DNA of 64,000 nt from Marinomonas rhodophyticola (GTDB lineage: Bacteria; Pseudomonadota; Gammaproteobacteria; Pseudomonadales; Marinomonadaceae). Every line of letters begins with the position of its first letter. Positions within the stretch are counted from its first letter, which is position 1. A program made the position numbers and the translations under genes. Below the pieces are notes generated by a model. It had not been told where the DNA came from. It made no database searches and saw only the letters and a list, made by a program, of their open reading frames with translations. This document shows positions 26,575 to 35,809 of the stretch, piece by piece. The DNA lies in assembly GCF_026113935.1 (NCBI RefSeq), contig NZ_JAPEUL010000004.1, positions 372,001 to 436,000 of the forward strand. Direction: 5' to 3'.

Positions 26575-26647
26575 GCTTGTTAGCTGCACTCTATTTTTCG
26601 TTGTGCTTTGCTCTACTACAAATGGTCGTCAGCTGGCGGTGTTATGT
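26575..26647 (+). repeat. attC-like site 5 (weak)
   Basis: Ends with GCGGTGTTATGT, matching the right end of site 4, and AGCTG pairs with CAGCT about 50 bases apart. The left core is degenerate. Accepted because it precedes the next small gene at the usual distance. Confidence 0.5.
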
Positions 26648-26664
26648 TTACTGAGGGATAGTTC

Positions 26665-26886
26665 ATGAAAGTCGCTTTTAACAAAAAGCTATGGTTTGCG
26701 ATCTTTGCCCTATGCTTTAGTTTTTCTACGCAAATTGCATTCGCCGATGAACCGCCAGTTAAGAAGAGTAAGAGTGGGATTTGTCATGCGAAAGGAAGCA
26801 CCTATTATTCTAAAACTAAGAACTTTACTGCATATCAAACAATGGAAGCGTGTTTAGAAAGCGGAGGGCGTCGTCCAAAGCGGTAA
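26665..26886 (+). CDS. Cassette 5: small secreted protein
   Basis: 73 residues with a clear signal peptide (KLWFAIFALCFSFSTQIAFA, cleavage before DEPPV) and a short mature part with two cysteines, KSGICHAKGSTYYSKTKNFTAY and MEACLESGGRRPKR. It resembles small hypothetical proteins often met in marine cassette arrays; function unknown. GAGGGATA lies upstream of the ATG. No attC can be recognised after it, so the right end of the array is lost or has decayed. Confidence 0.72.
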   Translation: MKVAFNKKLWFAIFALCFSFSTQIAFADEPPVKKSKSGICHAKGSTYYSKTKNFTAYQTMEACLESGGRRPKR

Positions 26887-26938
26887 GCATAGAAAATGCT
26901 TTAAATCGCTCTATTAATTTAATAAAGAGAAGCAAGTT

Positions 26939-27415
26939 TTGTGTATTATCCGACCTTATAAAGACTCTGACGCCAGTGTGTTGTGGGCTATTTATTTTCA
27001 CACGGTTCGTCATATTAACATCCGTGATTATTCTCAGGCTCAGGTAGAAGCATGGGCGCCACAATCATTCGATGTTGCTGTCTGGCGTCAGAAGATGTTA
27101 GAAATATCGCCGTTTGTGGCTGAAATGGATGATCAGATAGTAGGCTATGTTGATTTGCAGTCAAACGGTTTGATTGATCATTTCTTTTGCCATCATCAGT
27201 ACCAAGGCCGAGGCATAGGGCGAGCTTTGATGGCGCATATTTTTGCTGTAGGGCGTTCACAAGGGATAAAGCGCTATTATTCTCATGTCAGTATCACGGC
27301 GCGTCCTTTTTTCGAACATTTTGGTTTTAAGGTGGTGAAGACGCAGCAGATTGATGTTCGAGGTCAGACATTAACGAATTTTGTCATGGAAAAAATAGAA
27401 AACACAGATGAATAG
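26939..27415 (+). CDS. GNAT family N-acetyltransferase (YafP-like)
   Basis: 158 residues, Gcn5-related acetyltransferase. Strand-rich N-terminus IIRPYKDSDASVLWAIYFHTVRHI, then the acetyl-CoA loop HHQYQGRGIGRALMAHIF (about 82-99) and a C-terminal FFEHFGFKVVKTQQIDVRG. The start is a TTG; GAGAAG lies 6 bases upstream. It might be a last cassette gene, but no attC follows it and it reads like a normal chromosomal gene. Confidence 0.82.
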   Translation: MCIIRPYKDSDASVLWAIYFHTVRHINIRDYSQAQVEAWAPQSFDVAVWRQKMLEISPFVAEMDDQIVGYVDLQSNGLIDHFFCHHQYQGRGIGRALMAHIFAVGRSQGIKRYYSHVSITARPFFEHFGFKVVKTQQIDVRGQTLTNFVMEKIENTDE

Positions 27416-27476
27416 ATAGCGCTCTTTTTTGGTTTAACAGTGTGCTTATTGCTCATAAACTTGATAGGGAAAATGC

Positions 27477-27848
27477 ATGAAAACAGGTTTGGTGATCTAT
27501 ACGTCATCGATAGAAAAATTGGCAACATTTTATGCTCATGTTTTTGACATGCAGATGATCGAAAGTGACCGTTCCTGTGCGCTATTGGTTGGTGGTGATT
27601 TTGAGTTGGTGTTGCTTGAAACAGACGTGTCTAAAAAGGGGTTGAGCCCGTTTGAAGCGCGAGAGAACACCGCACTAAAGCCAACATTCTTTGTGAACAC
27701 GCCGCTTGAATTCATAGAAGAAAAGATCAAAGCAAAAGGTGGCGTTGTATTCTCACCTAAAAATTGGACGTTTGGCGGCCGACAGGTTTGCGATGCGCAC
27801 GATTGTGAGGGGAATATTTTCCAGCTGAGAATTGGGAATGATGGTTAA
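27477..27848 (+). CDS. VOC (glyoxalase/bleomycin-resistance fold) protein
   Basis: 123 residues with the beta-alpha-beta-beta-beta layout of the vicinal oxygen chelate superfamily: MKTGLVIYTSSIEKLATFYAHVF at the start, FELVLLETD, and a C-terminal CDAHDCEGNIFQLRIG with the typical metal-side acidic residue. Function cannot be given; such proteins include isomerases, dioxygenases and resistance proteins. Confidence 0.8.
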   Translation: MKTGLVIYTSSIEKLATFYAHVFDMQMIESDRSCALLVGGDFELVLLETDVSKKGLSPFEARENTALKPTFFVNTPLEFIEEKIKAKGGVVFSPKNWTFGGRQVCDAHDCEGNIFQLRIGNDG

Positions 27849-27972
27849 CAATCCCGATTGCGCGACTTTATGCAGTTTCAGAGTCAGTGTTTGAGTCTTT
27901 ATCTCCTCACCAAATTAACAATCTATGCCTTACGATATAAGTCGTCTTGTTAAACGTTAAGTTAGCCAACGT

Positions 27973-28131
27973 GAAAGAGACGTTTGGGCTGAAAGTCCGA
28001 CAAAAGATTTTTTGCTTTCCTATTAAATGAAAGCGTTGCATCGATTGGCAAAAGTTACCCGCTCAGCTTTTTTTCCTGAATTAAAGAGCGGAATAAAGGT
28101 TGGGAATACAAAGCGTTTGAACGGAGCCAAA
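27973..28131 (+). repeat. Dispersed repeat copy A
   Basis: Contains GAGACGTTTGGGCTGAAAGT, TTGGCAAAAGTTACCCGCTC and AATTAAAGAGCGGAA in order. The same blocks occur reversed at 38286-38430 (copy B) and in part at 39811-39905 (copy C). The first block folds into a short GGGC/GTCC hairpin around GAAA. It fills the gap between the VOC gene and dgt. Confidence 0.75.
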
Positions 28132-28150
28132 GCTTGCAACCCCTCCCTAA

Positions 28151-28180
28151 CCCTCCCCTTGGAAGACAAAAGGGGAGGGG
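28151..28180. other. GC-rich hairpin at the 3' end of dgt
   Basis: CCCTCCCCTT pairs with AAGGGGAGGG around a 9-base loop, next to more CCCTCCC sequence. No T tract follows on the minus strand. It may act as a terminator-like stabiliser of dgt mRNA or be another intergenic palindrome. Confidence 0.5.
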
Positions 28181-28186
28181 ACCAAA

Positions 28187-29533
28187 CTACATTGGCTCAA
28201 ACACTGAGCCTAAGCTTGGAACAAACAATTTGTTGTACATGCGGCTGGCGTAGTCGTCGGTCATGGAGGACATGTAGTCGCAGATGATGCGCAGTCCGTT
28301 TTCTCCGCGTTCTTGGCTTTTTTGCCATTCTTTGGCGATTTCTCTGGGCAGCAAGCGGGCGGGGTCGGCGGAGTAGGCTTCGAACATTTCTAATAGCATT
28401 TGCTGGCCTTTGTAGACAAGCATTTGCACTTCTGGGCGCTGGATGATGTGTTGCATTTCAAATTGTTTTAACAAGTTTAAGGCTTGGCGCTGACCTTCTG
28501 GCAAACCCACTTGAAAGCGTAACAAGGGGTGTTCGAACGCTGTTTTTTCGACCACTTGGCAAGAGGTGATGAACCAACTGACCAGGCTGCCAATAGCCTC
28601 TTTACGAAGATGGCTTTGGCGGCTGAACAGTTGCGTGCGAATGTCATTTAGGTGCTCGGCCAAAAACGGAGACGCCAAGGCGGCCAGTTTGGGTTCTAGG
28701 TGTTCTAACCACATGTCTTTGGTGACCATGCCGAGGACGATGGCGTCTTCTAGGTCGTGTACACCGTAAGCGATGTCGTCAGCGAGATCCATTATGCTGG
28801 TATCGAAGCTGGCGTGTTTTGCTTTGGCGTGATTGTCATTATTGGTCTGGTGGACTTCTTGTAATAAGGTTTTGTCGGCTTGGCTAAAAGGTTCAATTAT
28901 CCAATTGAGCAGGTCTTGTTCTTCTTGGTAGACACATTTTGGTGGTGCCCAATTAGATGCCTTGAATTGGCGGAAGTTGGCTGGTTTTTCTGGGTATTTG
29001 CCAACCACGTTGGCGTGTAAAACAGGATATTTTAAAATCCCTAATAAAGTACGACGCGTGACGTCCATGCCGTAGGTGGGCGAGTAGGAACCGCGTTTAC
29101 CAAGGATTCTCAGTGACTGGGCGTTACCTTCAAAACCGCCATAGGCTTGCATCATGTAATTGAGCGCGACTTCGCCGCCATGGCCAAAGGGTGGGTGGCC
29201 GATGTCGTGGCTTAGGCAAACGGTTTCTATTAAGGCATCGTCGGCCAACCAAGGCTGAAAAGCCGCCTCTGAAGGATAGCTGTGTTTCAGTTGGTGGACA
29301 ATGCCGTTGCCGATTTGGGCGACTTCTAGGGAATGCGTTAAGCGTGTACGGCTGTAGTCGTTTTGTCGAATGGCGAGGATTTGTGTTTTGGATTGTAAGC
29401 GACGAAACGCAGCGCTGTGTATGATTCGTGCTCGGTCCCGTTGGTAAGGAGTACGGTAATCGTTATCGCGTGATTCTTGATGACCAGATTGTCTTTCGTG
29501 CCAAGGTAACATCTCGTCTCGTGCATTTGTCAT
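28187..29533 (-). CDS. dgt: Deoxyguanosinetriphosphate triphosphohydrolase-like protein
   Basis: HD-domain enzyme that splits dNTPs to deoxynucleoside and triphosphate, 448 residues. Visible: PYQRDRARIIHSAAFRRLQSKTQ near 28, RLTHSLEVAQIG with the first metal His, the HD motif LSHDIGHPPFGHGGE near 115, and SIMDLADDIAYGVHDLEDA near 250 with the last metal Asp. This is the dGTPase-like type common in gammaproteobacteria, not the E. coli Dgt type. It is alone on its strand, with a divergent HTH gene upstream. Confidence 0.93.
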   Translation of the reverse strand: MTNARDEMLPWHERQSGHQESRDNDYRTPYQRDRARIIHSAAFRRLQSKTQILAIRQNDYSRTRLTHSLEVAQIGNGIVHQLKHSYPSEAAFQPWLADDALIETVCLSHDIGHPPFGHGGEVALNYMMQAYGGFEGNAQSLRILGKRGSYSPTYGMDVTRRTLLGILKYPVLHANVVGKYPEKPANFRQFKASNWAPPKCVYQEEQDLLNWIIEPFSQADKTLLQEVHQTNNDNHAKAKHASFDTSIMDLADDIAYGVHDLEDAIVLGMVTKDMWLEHLEPKLAALASPFLAEHLNDIRTQLFSRQSHLRKEAIGSLVSWFITSCQVVEKTAFEHPLLRFQVGLPEGQRQALNLLKQFEMQHIIQRPEVQMLVYKGQQMLLEMFEAYSADPARLLPREIAKEWQKSQERGENGLRIICDYMSSMTDDYASRMYNKLFVPSLGSVFEPM

Positions 29534-29643
29534 GTTGTTAATCCATAGGGCTAATAATTCTCAGTCTTTCACGAAAACACGATATAGGTCAATGTTCATA
29601 AGATTGGCATTGGGCATAATAGAATTAACTATAAGGAATCTTT

Positions 29644-29949
29644 ATGCTTAATACACAACATCTCATTACATTTAAGGCGTTGGTTGATACTGGTAGTTTT
29701 ACTAAGACGGCGAAGCTGTTGGGTTTAACTCAGCCTGCGGTGAGCCAGCACATTCAAAAATTAGAACGAGAAATGGGCGAGGCTTTGTTGATTCGACATG
29801 GTCGGACAACCAATATGACGCCAGCAGGGGAAGTATTGCTGCAACACATATACGATTTGGAAGCTTGCTATGCCAATTTTATGGCATCGTGGAAAAGTCA
29901 TCTTGATCGTCAGTTAGATGACGTCGTCACTGTAACAAAAAGTGCCTGA
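29644..29949 (+). CDS. LysR-type helix-turn-helix protein without effector domain
   Basis: 101 residues. The N-terminal winged helix of LysR regulators is complete (TFKALVDTGSFTKTAKLLGL, TQPAVSQHIQKLEREMGEAL, then TNMTPAGEVLLQHI), followed by about 30 residues of linker helix and a stop. The usual effector-binding domain of about 200 residues is absent. The stop codon runs directly into a terminator at 29939-29965, so the gene looks whole rather than cut by a frameshift. It could be a stand-alone DNA-binding protein or repressor. Confidence 0.78.
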   Translation: MLNTQHLITFKALVDTGSFTKTAKLLGLTQPAVSQHIQKLEREMGEALLIRHGRTTNMTPAGEVLLQHIYDLEACYANFMASWKSHLDRQLDDVVTVTKSA

Positions 29950-29965
29950 TCGTCACAGGCACTTT
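29939..29965. terminator. Terminator after the HTH gene
   Basis: AAAGTGCCTG and its exact complement CAGGCACTTT around a 7-base loop, preceded by an A run. It overlaps the end of the HTH gene and also faces the cysH 3' end, so it can act in both directions. Confidence 0.82.
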
Positions 29966-29981
29966 GAATTCAAAATGGTGT

Positions 29982-30731
29982 TTATTGCTGGGCTGTCGGT
30001 ATCAGATTGCCAATGTGTAAGCCACATTCTTTGTGTTCTGATTCTTCCCACCACCAGCGACCTTCACGTTCGTGCTGATTTGGCAAAATAGGGCGTGTGC
30101 AAGGTTCGCAACCTATGCTGGTAAACCCTTTCAAATGCAATTCGTTGTACGGCACGTCAAACATTTTGATGTAGTTCCACACGTCTTCAGAAGACCAGTT
30201 TGCCAATGGATTGAATTTAAACAGGTCTTTTTTATCCGTACTGAATGCACTGTCTTTTTCAGCAAAAGCGAGAACGTTGCGTGTGCCAGGGCTTTGGTCT
30301 TTGCGTTGTCCAGTGATCCAGGCATCCAGTGTGGCCAGCTTACGTTTAAGTGGTTGGACTTTGCGAATGCCACAGCATTCTTTGTGACCATCTTCAAAAA
30401 AGCTAAATAGGCCTTTTTCGCGGGTGAAGTTTTCGAGGGCTTCACGGTCTGGGGACAGAATGTCTATATTGATCTTGTAGTGTTTACGAACCTGTTCGAT
30501 AAAACGATAGGTTTCGGCGTGCAGACGGCCTGTATCAAGGGAAAATACCTTAATGTCTTTTTTGGCTTTGACGGCCATGTCGATGAGTATAACATCTTCT
30601 GCACCACTAAAAGAAATGGCGATGTTGTCGAATTCTTTCATCGCGTTGTGAATGATTTTTTGTGCTTCGTCTTCTTTGTTGTTGGCAATAAAAGACGCTA
30701 AATCAAATGCTGACATAGGGAGAGTTACCAT
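29982..30731 (-). CDS. cysH: Adenylylsulfate/phosphoadenylylsulfate reductase
   Basis: Reduces activated sulfate to sulfite in sulfur assimilation. About 249 residues with the PAPS-reductase P-loop-like [14 protein letters not shown] near 40, [11 protein letters not shown] near 75, and four cysteines in [13 protein letters not shown] (about 139) and GCEPCTRP (about 224). The double cysteine pairs mark the 4Fe-4S form that usually takes APS. The active-site ECGLH is near the end. The start could be either of two Met codons (30731 or 30716). Confidence 0.9.
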   Translation of the reverse strand: MVTLPMSAFDLASFIANNKEDEAQKIIHNAMKEFDNIAISFSGAEDVILIDMAVKAKKDIKVFSLDTGRLHAETYRFIEQVRKHYKINIDILSPDREALENFTREKGLFSFFEDGHKECCGIRKVQPLKRKLATLDAWITGQRKDQSPGTRNVLAFAEKDSAFSTDKKDLFKFNPLANWSSEDVWNYIKMFDVPYNELHLKGFTSIGCEPCTRPILPNQHEREGRWWWEESEHKECGLHIGNLIPTAQQ

Positions 30732-30843
30732 GTTCTTGAGTTACGTTAGCTGTACAATAACAATTTGCGGTGATGAAACAAAAGACGAAAGAACACTAAC
30801 CTTATAATTCGAAAGAAAGTGGTTAATAAAAGCACGAAAACGC

Positions 30844-31495
30844 TTAGCGAATGTGTCTTGCTAATGTTTGATAAAGTCCATACAAGATTCCAGCTGTTAC
30901 GCCCCAAATTCGAATGTCTTCGTAGTCAATCTCGAAATAACCGCGAGAAATGGTATCGAGTGCCTTCTTTTTAAAACGATAGTTTTGTGGGTTCAATAAG
31001 TAGCGTAATGGCACCCAATGTACGGACTTTACTTCTTCTTCACAGAGACTGAGGCTCACTCCGGCGCGTCATTTCAGCCACAATGGGTTTGATGCAGTAT
31101 CCTGAGATGGTGCAGTATTCCCCCAGTTCTCCTAATAGGTCGAAGCAATCGGGTGAAAGCCCAACTTCTTCTAGTGTCTCGCGCAGTGCTGTGTATTGTA
31201 TGCTGGCGTCATTTGGATCATGCTTACCTCCCGGAAACGCAATTTGGCCCGGATGGTTACGCATGTGAAGTGCGCGTTGAGTTAATAGTACGTACAACTC
31301 ACCATTTTCTGGCTCTTTCCAAATAGGAATCAGCACGGCAGCAGAACGGTATTTTAAATCATAACCACTGGGAAACATTTCCTCATCTGGGTTATGGATT
31401 TGTTGCGCATACGGTTCGTTGTCTAATGCTGCGCGAATATCATCCAAGTTCAGGTCAATGGGAGGAGCACTCAAAAACTGCTCTATGTCAGACAT
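30844..31495 (-). CDS. Nudix hydrolase, CoA pyrophosphatase-like (NudL), frameshifted
   Basis: Hydrolyses a nucleoside-diphosphate-linked substrate, probably CoA. From the Met at 31495 (MSDIEQFLSAPPIDLN) the frame has AAVLIPIWKEPENGELYVLLTQRA and the Nudix box GGKHDPNDA..RETLEEVGLSP. It leaves frame near 31061-31066, where one extra base is present; the rest, EEEVKSVHWVPLRYLLNPQNYRF and GVTAGILYGLYQTLARH, continues to 30844. As sequenced it is fused to PabB because the PabB stop is not in frame. A separate gene right after pabB is the usual arrangement. Confidence 0.78.
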
Positions 31496-31508
31496 GATAC
31501 GGCCTATT

Positions 31509-32929
31509 TCAAAAAAGTCTTGTTCTAGAGTATGGGTTAATTTGCCCACTTTGGTAAAGGTTTCTTGGTATTCTTGTTGGCATTTTGAGTCGGCAACCAA
31601 ACCACCACCCGCCCAGCAATGAAGATTGCCATGATCTGCGACCAGTGTGCGAATCGTGATGCTAGAATCCATTTGACCGTTGGCGCTGAAGTAAACAATT
31701 GAGCCGCAATAGGCCGAACGTACGTGAGGCTCTAGTTCATCAATAATTTCCATGGCGCGAATTTTGGGGGCGCCAGTGATGGAGCCACCTGGAAAACTTT
31801 GATGGAACACTCGAATCGCTTGGTCAGCTTGGTCAATTCTCCCTTCTACAGTAGACACCAGATGATGGACGTTGGCATAACTTTCTAAAGCAAACAGCTT
31901 AGGCACCTTGATGCTACCGGTTAAGCAGGTACGCCCTAAGTCGTTGCGCAGCAGGTCGACAATCATGAGGTTTTCAGCGCGGTCTTTTTCGGACGTTTGT
32001 AACCAGTCAGCATTGGCTTTGTCTTCTTCCGCTGTGGCACCACGGGCCACCGTGCCTTTTATGGGTTTGGATTCTACTCGACCTTGGTCACACAAGAGGA
32101 ATCGTTCAGGCGAGTGACTTAAAATACTTTGCGTAGCAGAAATCTCCATATAAGCCGAAAAAGGTGTCGGGCATGCTTCTCTTAGTCTGTGATACGCCGT
32201 AAAGGTGTCGCCTTGATAGCGGGTTGAAAAGCGCTGTGCTAAGTTGACTTGATAACAATCCCCAGACTGAATGTAGTCTTGGACTTTGCAAAACTTTTGC
32301 GCGTATTCCGCCTCAGTCATGTTCGAGGAAAAAGGGGCTTGCAAACGAAAAGGTCTTGCTTCGTTTAAGTCGTGTTTTACCAATACATCATCACAAGCAC
32401 TGGTGAAGCGATTGATCAAATCAGCAACGTCTTCCGAAGGACACCAAGGCGAGGTGATCAATTGAGTGGTTTTTTTCTTATGGCAGGTAATGACCGCCCA
32501 GCTGTAAAGACCCACACTTAAGGTTTCTAGTTGCACATCATGTTCTACGGTATCCGGTAGTTGCTCGACAAAATGACCGCTTTCATACCCGTAATAACCT
32601 AATAAACCACCAACGAATGGCAAATCCTTCGGGGCGGACTTAGCCCAAGCTTCTTGGCAAATTAGACTCATTAACTCATTCATCAGCGCCATTGGATTGT
32701 GGGTTGCGCTAAGTGAATAAAAAGGTTTGGTGTACCAACTAATGGGTTGTCCATTCGCGACAGGGTGAATTCGAGCCAGTGGGTTGGCAACTAGAATGTC
32801 AAAGTTAGTGTCTGGAAAATGTTGGTGATTACTGTCGAGTAACGCAGGATAGGGTAAGTCTCGTACAGCAGAAAAGAAAGACAGTAATGACGCCTGATAA
32901 GGGAGATTTACTTTTTTGATTTCTGACAT
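31509..32929 (-). CDS. pabB: Aminodeoxychorismate synthase component I
   Basis: Makes 4-amino-4-deoxychorismate from chorismate for folate synthesis. Conserved parts: GGLLGYYGYESGHFVEQLP near 105, YCKVQDYIQSGDCYQVNLAQRF-like stretch near 213, ERFLLCDQGRVESKPIKGT near 265, NLMIVDLLRNDLGRTC near 315, and GGSITGAPKIRAMEIIDELE near 373. As sequenced the frame runs on into the Nudix gene (to 31040), but one more T in the run at 31511-31516 gives LEQDFF and a TGA, the expected end near residue 473. The fusion is therefore probably an artefact. Confidence 0.9.
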
Positions 32930-33080
32930 TTATTTTAATACCTAGTAATATTAAGTCTGCGCTTACCCATCCTGTTTATACCCAATAGGGGATTAAATAT
33001 AAACGAGACACGGTTTGGTTGCTTTCACAACGAGCAAACATTGTATGCTTTTAATAAGGGTCCTCACAGGTTAATTACAA

Positions 33081-33947
33081 GTGTCTGACATTTTTTTCTT
33101 TCTTTGCCCAATGCGCGTATTGCGTATCGTCTTTACGAGAATTCGCAGTCTGAGAGCGAGCGTGTTTGTTTGCTTTTACACGGTGCTGGTGTGGCAGGTA
33201 GCATTACTTATTCCCCTATGTTGCCGTATTTTACTCAATGGCGTTGGATGCTGGTGCCTGACCTAAAAGGCATGGGGGATTCTTTTCATCATCATGGTGA
33301 AGAGGGGGCAGTGTCGATAGGTGAGTTAACCGATGAAGTTGAAGCATTATTGTCCCATTTGGAATGGAATGACTTTGATGTGGTGGCGTATTCCCTTGGT
33401 GGCTTGGTGGCGTTAAATCTGAATTATCAGCGTAGCTTGCAAGGCAAAAAGAAAATGAAAATGGCTCTGCTAGAGCCCCGCTTCTTTGGATCGTGAGGAC
33501 TTAGCTACCTTGATGGAAGTGCGTCAAAAGTATCGTCATGCCTCGAAACTGATTCGTGACACGGGGGATGTAGAGCTTGGTGTAGCGAGTTTTATGGATG
33601 GTGTCTCGCCGAATCGACGCAAACATCCTGTCGCGGAAGCGACCACACAATCTCGTCTTGCTCATCGACCCTTTGGTTTTGCTTATGCGCTGGATGCGGT
33701 GACAGATCATGTGGCATTAATGGCACAGGAGCCGTCTTTGCGTCAGTCGATGATTGACGCCTCAGAGCATGTTTTTTTGTTTTCAGGCGAATTAAGTCAT
33801 GAGGCTCTGCGTCAGCATTATGATTTATTAAGTGAACGCAACTCTGCTTGGCAACATAAGGTTCTCAGTGCCTGTGATCATTCTTTGCCATTTCAAAAAC
33901 CAAGGCAAATTGCAAATCATATTAACAAATGGTTCAAGACAGTTTAG
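33081..33947 (+). CDS. Alpha/beta hydrolase (two frameshifts)
   Basis: Serine hydrolase of unknown substrate, about 288 residues when repaired. A GTG at 33081 (VSDIF) is joined to LPNARIAYRLYENSQS by one more T in the run at 33091-33097. The first long frame holds VCLLLHGAGVAGS with the oxyanion loop and VVAYSLGGLVALN with the nucleophile Ser. An extra C in the run at 33476-33479 ends it; without that base the chain continues LDREDLATLMEVRQ to the catalytic His region KVLSACDHSLPFQKP. It is divergent from pabB. Confidence 0.78.
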
Positions 33948-34022
33948 TCTAGGATTATTCGAGTAAAAAATGCACTAGATAGGATGTCTGGTGCCTGATT
34001 AAACAAAACAAGGAGGTTTTCC

Positions 34023-34538
34023 ATGCATCATCAACGTGGCTTTTCACTACTAGAGCTACTGTGTGTGCTCGCAATTCTTAGTATTCTAGCCCATGCAGGT
34101 TCGGCACAGTTTTTTAGTGCAAACCAAAAGACCCGAGACAAAAACACCCTTAAAAGCGAAATGAAGCGTCTAGCAGCGGCGCTAACACAAGCACGTCAAC
34201 TGGCTGTGATAAGCGGACAAAGCAGTTATCTATGTGGTGGTGTCGATTGCGATGGGCATTGGTCTGATGGTTTTAAGCTTTATCAAATGGCATCCACAAA
34301 CGGCGTTGAAAAAATCTATCGGCAAATCCTTTTTGATCACTCCTTGGCGGTTTCTTGGCGTGGTTTTCCTATCAAAAAACAACAGATCGAATTTCAATCC
34401 AACGGCTTATCAAGTTATCAAAATGGGACGTTTGAGTTTTGCTTGGGGGCATGGCAGGCGGATGTGGTATTGAACCAAAGTGGACGCTTTTATTTAACCG
34501 ACCCACAAAGTGCTATGAATAGTGGGGTGTGCGGATGA
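34023..34538 (+). CDS. Type IV pilin-like minor pseudopilin (FimT/GspH-like)
   Basis: 171 residues. The type III prepilin peptidase signal MHHQRGFSLLELLCVLAILSIL has the G/F cleavage site and Glu at +5 of the mature protein. A GspH/FimT-like beta domain follows, with paired cysteines (CGGVDC) and a C-terminal Cys. Such proteins prime assembly of type IV pili or DNA uptake fibres at the inner membrane. It opens a set of four pilin-like genes; AAGGAGG lies just upstream of the start. Confidence 0.82.
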   Translation: MHHQRGFSLLELLCVLAILSILAHAGSAQFFSANQKTRDKNTLKSEMKRLAAALTQARQLAVISGQSSYLCGGVDCDGHWSDGFKLYQMASTNGVEKIYRQILFDHSLAVSWRGFPIKKQQIEFQSNGLSSYQNGTFEFCLGAWQADVVLNQSGRFYLTDPQSAMNSGVCG

Positions 34539-34912
34539 AGAAACAGACAATCTATCGTTTACTATCAGCGCCACGTCAACGGGGTTGGATTATGTTAGAG
34601 ATTATGTTGTGTTTGAGTTTGTTCGCGGTGGTATTGCATGTATTACAGCGTCAGAGTGAAACGCAGTGGCATGTATTTCAGCAAACAGAAGAACATCGAA
34701 AACAATCTGATTACGAACAAAAACACGCCGCGATGATGCAATTAGTTGGCTCTGTGGCGTGGTTGAATCATCAGCAAGAAACCACAGAGCAAGGGTATCC
34801 CGATTGCCAAAAATGCACAGGAGATCAATTAGCGCAATGGTTTCATAGCTCCCAGATGGATACGTTAGATCGACATTCAAGCTTGTCGTCTGAGGAGGGA
34901 GAAAGTGAGTAA
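34529..34912 (+). CDS. Pilin-like minor pseudopilin (PilV/PpdC-like)
   Basis: 127 residues with a prepilin-like N-terminus QRGWIMLEIMLCLSLFAVVLHVLQRQ, in which the residue after the Gly is Trp rather than Phe or Met, and Glu at +5 is kept. A charged helical part follows, with CQKC near residue 95. It overlaps the preceding gene by 10 bases. Probably a minor component of the same pilus-like complex; a missing-disulfide globular domain makes its exact class uncertain. Confidence 0.68.
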   Translation: MRMKKQTIYRLLSAPRQRGWIMLEIMLCLSLFAVVLHVLQRQSETQWHVFQQTEEHRKQSDYEQKHAAMMQLVGSVAWLNHQQETTEQGYPDCQKCTGDQLAQWFHSSQMDTLDRHSSLSSEEGESE

Positions 34913-35793
34913 ACGGCATAATTTACAAGGCAGTCTTATCATTGAACTGTTAGTCGTCTGTAGTTTAGTGGCTCTCTTATTGCCTTTTTTAGTCGTTGCT
35001 TTGGTTCGCATGCAAGAACGTCATTTATTGATAAAAACGTATCAAGATCAGCAAGTGATTAAGGCAGCAATTGATGCGCATTTCCAAGCACAATGGTCAC
35101 GTTTAAGACCCGCTAGCTGCCTGATAGATGAATCCTTGTTTTTAATCATTGAATCGGGCATGTCGCCCCCCTTCGTTTAGCAACTCGGACGATTGATAAA
35201 GAATCCGATTGGTTAAGAGCGGTAGATTATGGGTTGTGCCGCGGTACAGTAAAGGTGAATGGCAACCCTTTAGACACCTCTTTGTCCTGCCATTGGAAAG
35301 CGGGTGATAGTGTGAGGTTTTCCTCTTGTGAGTCTTACTTCCTGGCCAAATATTAAGTGTTTCGGCACAACATAGCCGAATTGAGCTTATCGGTGGTGAG
35401 TTTGTGGAAGACGCGATTGGGCAATCTGGGATCATAGAAAGCCAAGATGAGTTCTATTGGTATATTTCTGAAGGTAAAGGTGGGCAAAATGCTTTTTGGC
35501 GTACACCAAGAGAAAGTGGCAACTCATTAGAGTTATGGAGTGGGATTGAGCGTTTGTCTGTGTTTCCGTTATTAGATGACAACCTGGATGGAATGGTCGA
35601 CGCTTTAGATACTGGCTATGGGCAATTTTCTCTCGCTAAGGTCCGTGGCCTATGGGTGGAGTATCAATATCGACTTCATGATTGCAAGTCTGAGCGGGAT
35701 ACACAATTGGCACAAGATTATCGCTCTATGCGCGGAGAAACGTGGCGTTATTTCTCGCCTTGTCAGGGGTTGGCAATCAAATCATTGTGTTAA
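34905..35793 (+). CDS. PilW-like minor pseudopilin (two frameshifts)
   Basis: Starts MSKRHNLQGSLIIELLVVCSLVALLLP, a prepilin signal with Gly/Ser cleavage and Glu +5. The frame breaks in the C run at 35166-35171 (one C missing); it continues LRLATRTIDKESDWLRAVDYG and breaks again near 35332 (one G missing), after which LLPGQILSVSAQHSRIELIGGEFVEDA leads into the main frame to GLAIKSLC. Repaired length is about 297 residues, right for PilW/PpdB-type proteins. It overlaps the previous gene by 8 bases. Confidence 0.75.
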
Positions 35794-35809
35794 AGGGACT
35801 TTAGCCGAT

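Noticed and set aside
26525-26667. A 47-codon GTG frame across the candidate attC 5
   Set aside because: It runs through the attC hairpin, has no ribosome site and its composition looks like chance.
28027-28287. 86-codon plus-strand frame at the dgt 3' end
   Set aside because: It overlaps repeat copy A and the dgt end and reads as a chance frame through repetitive DNA.
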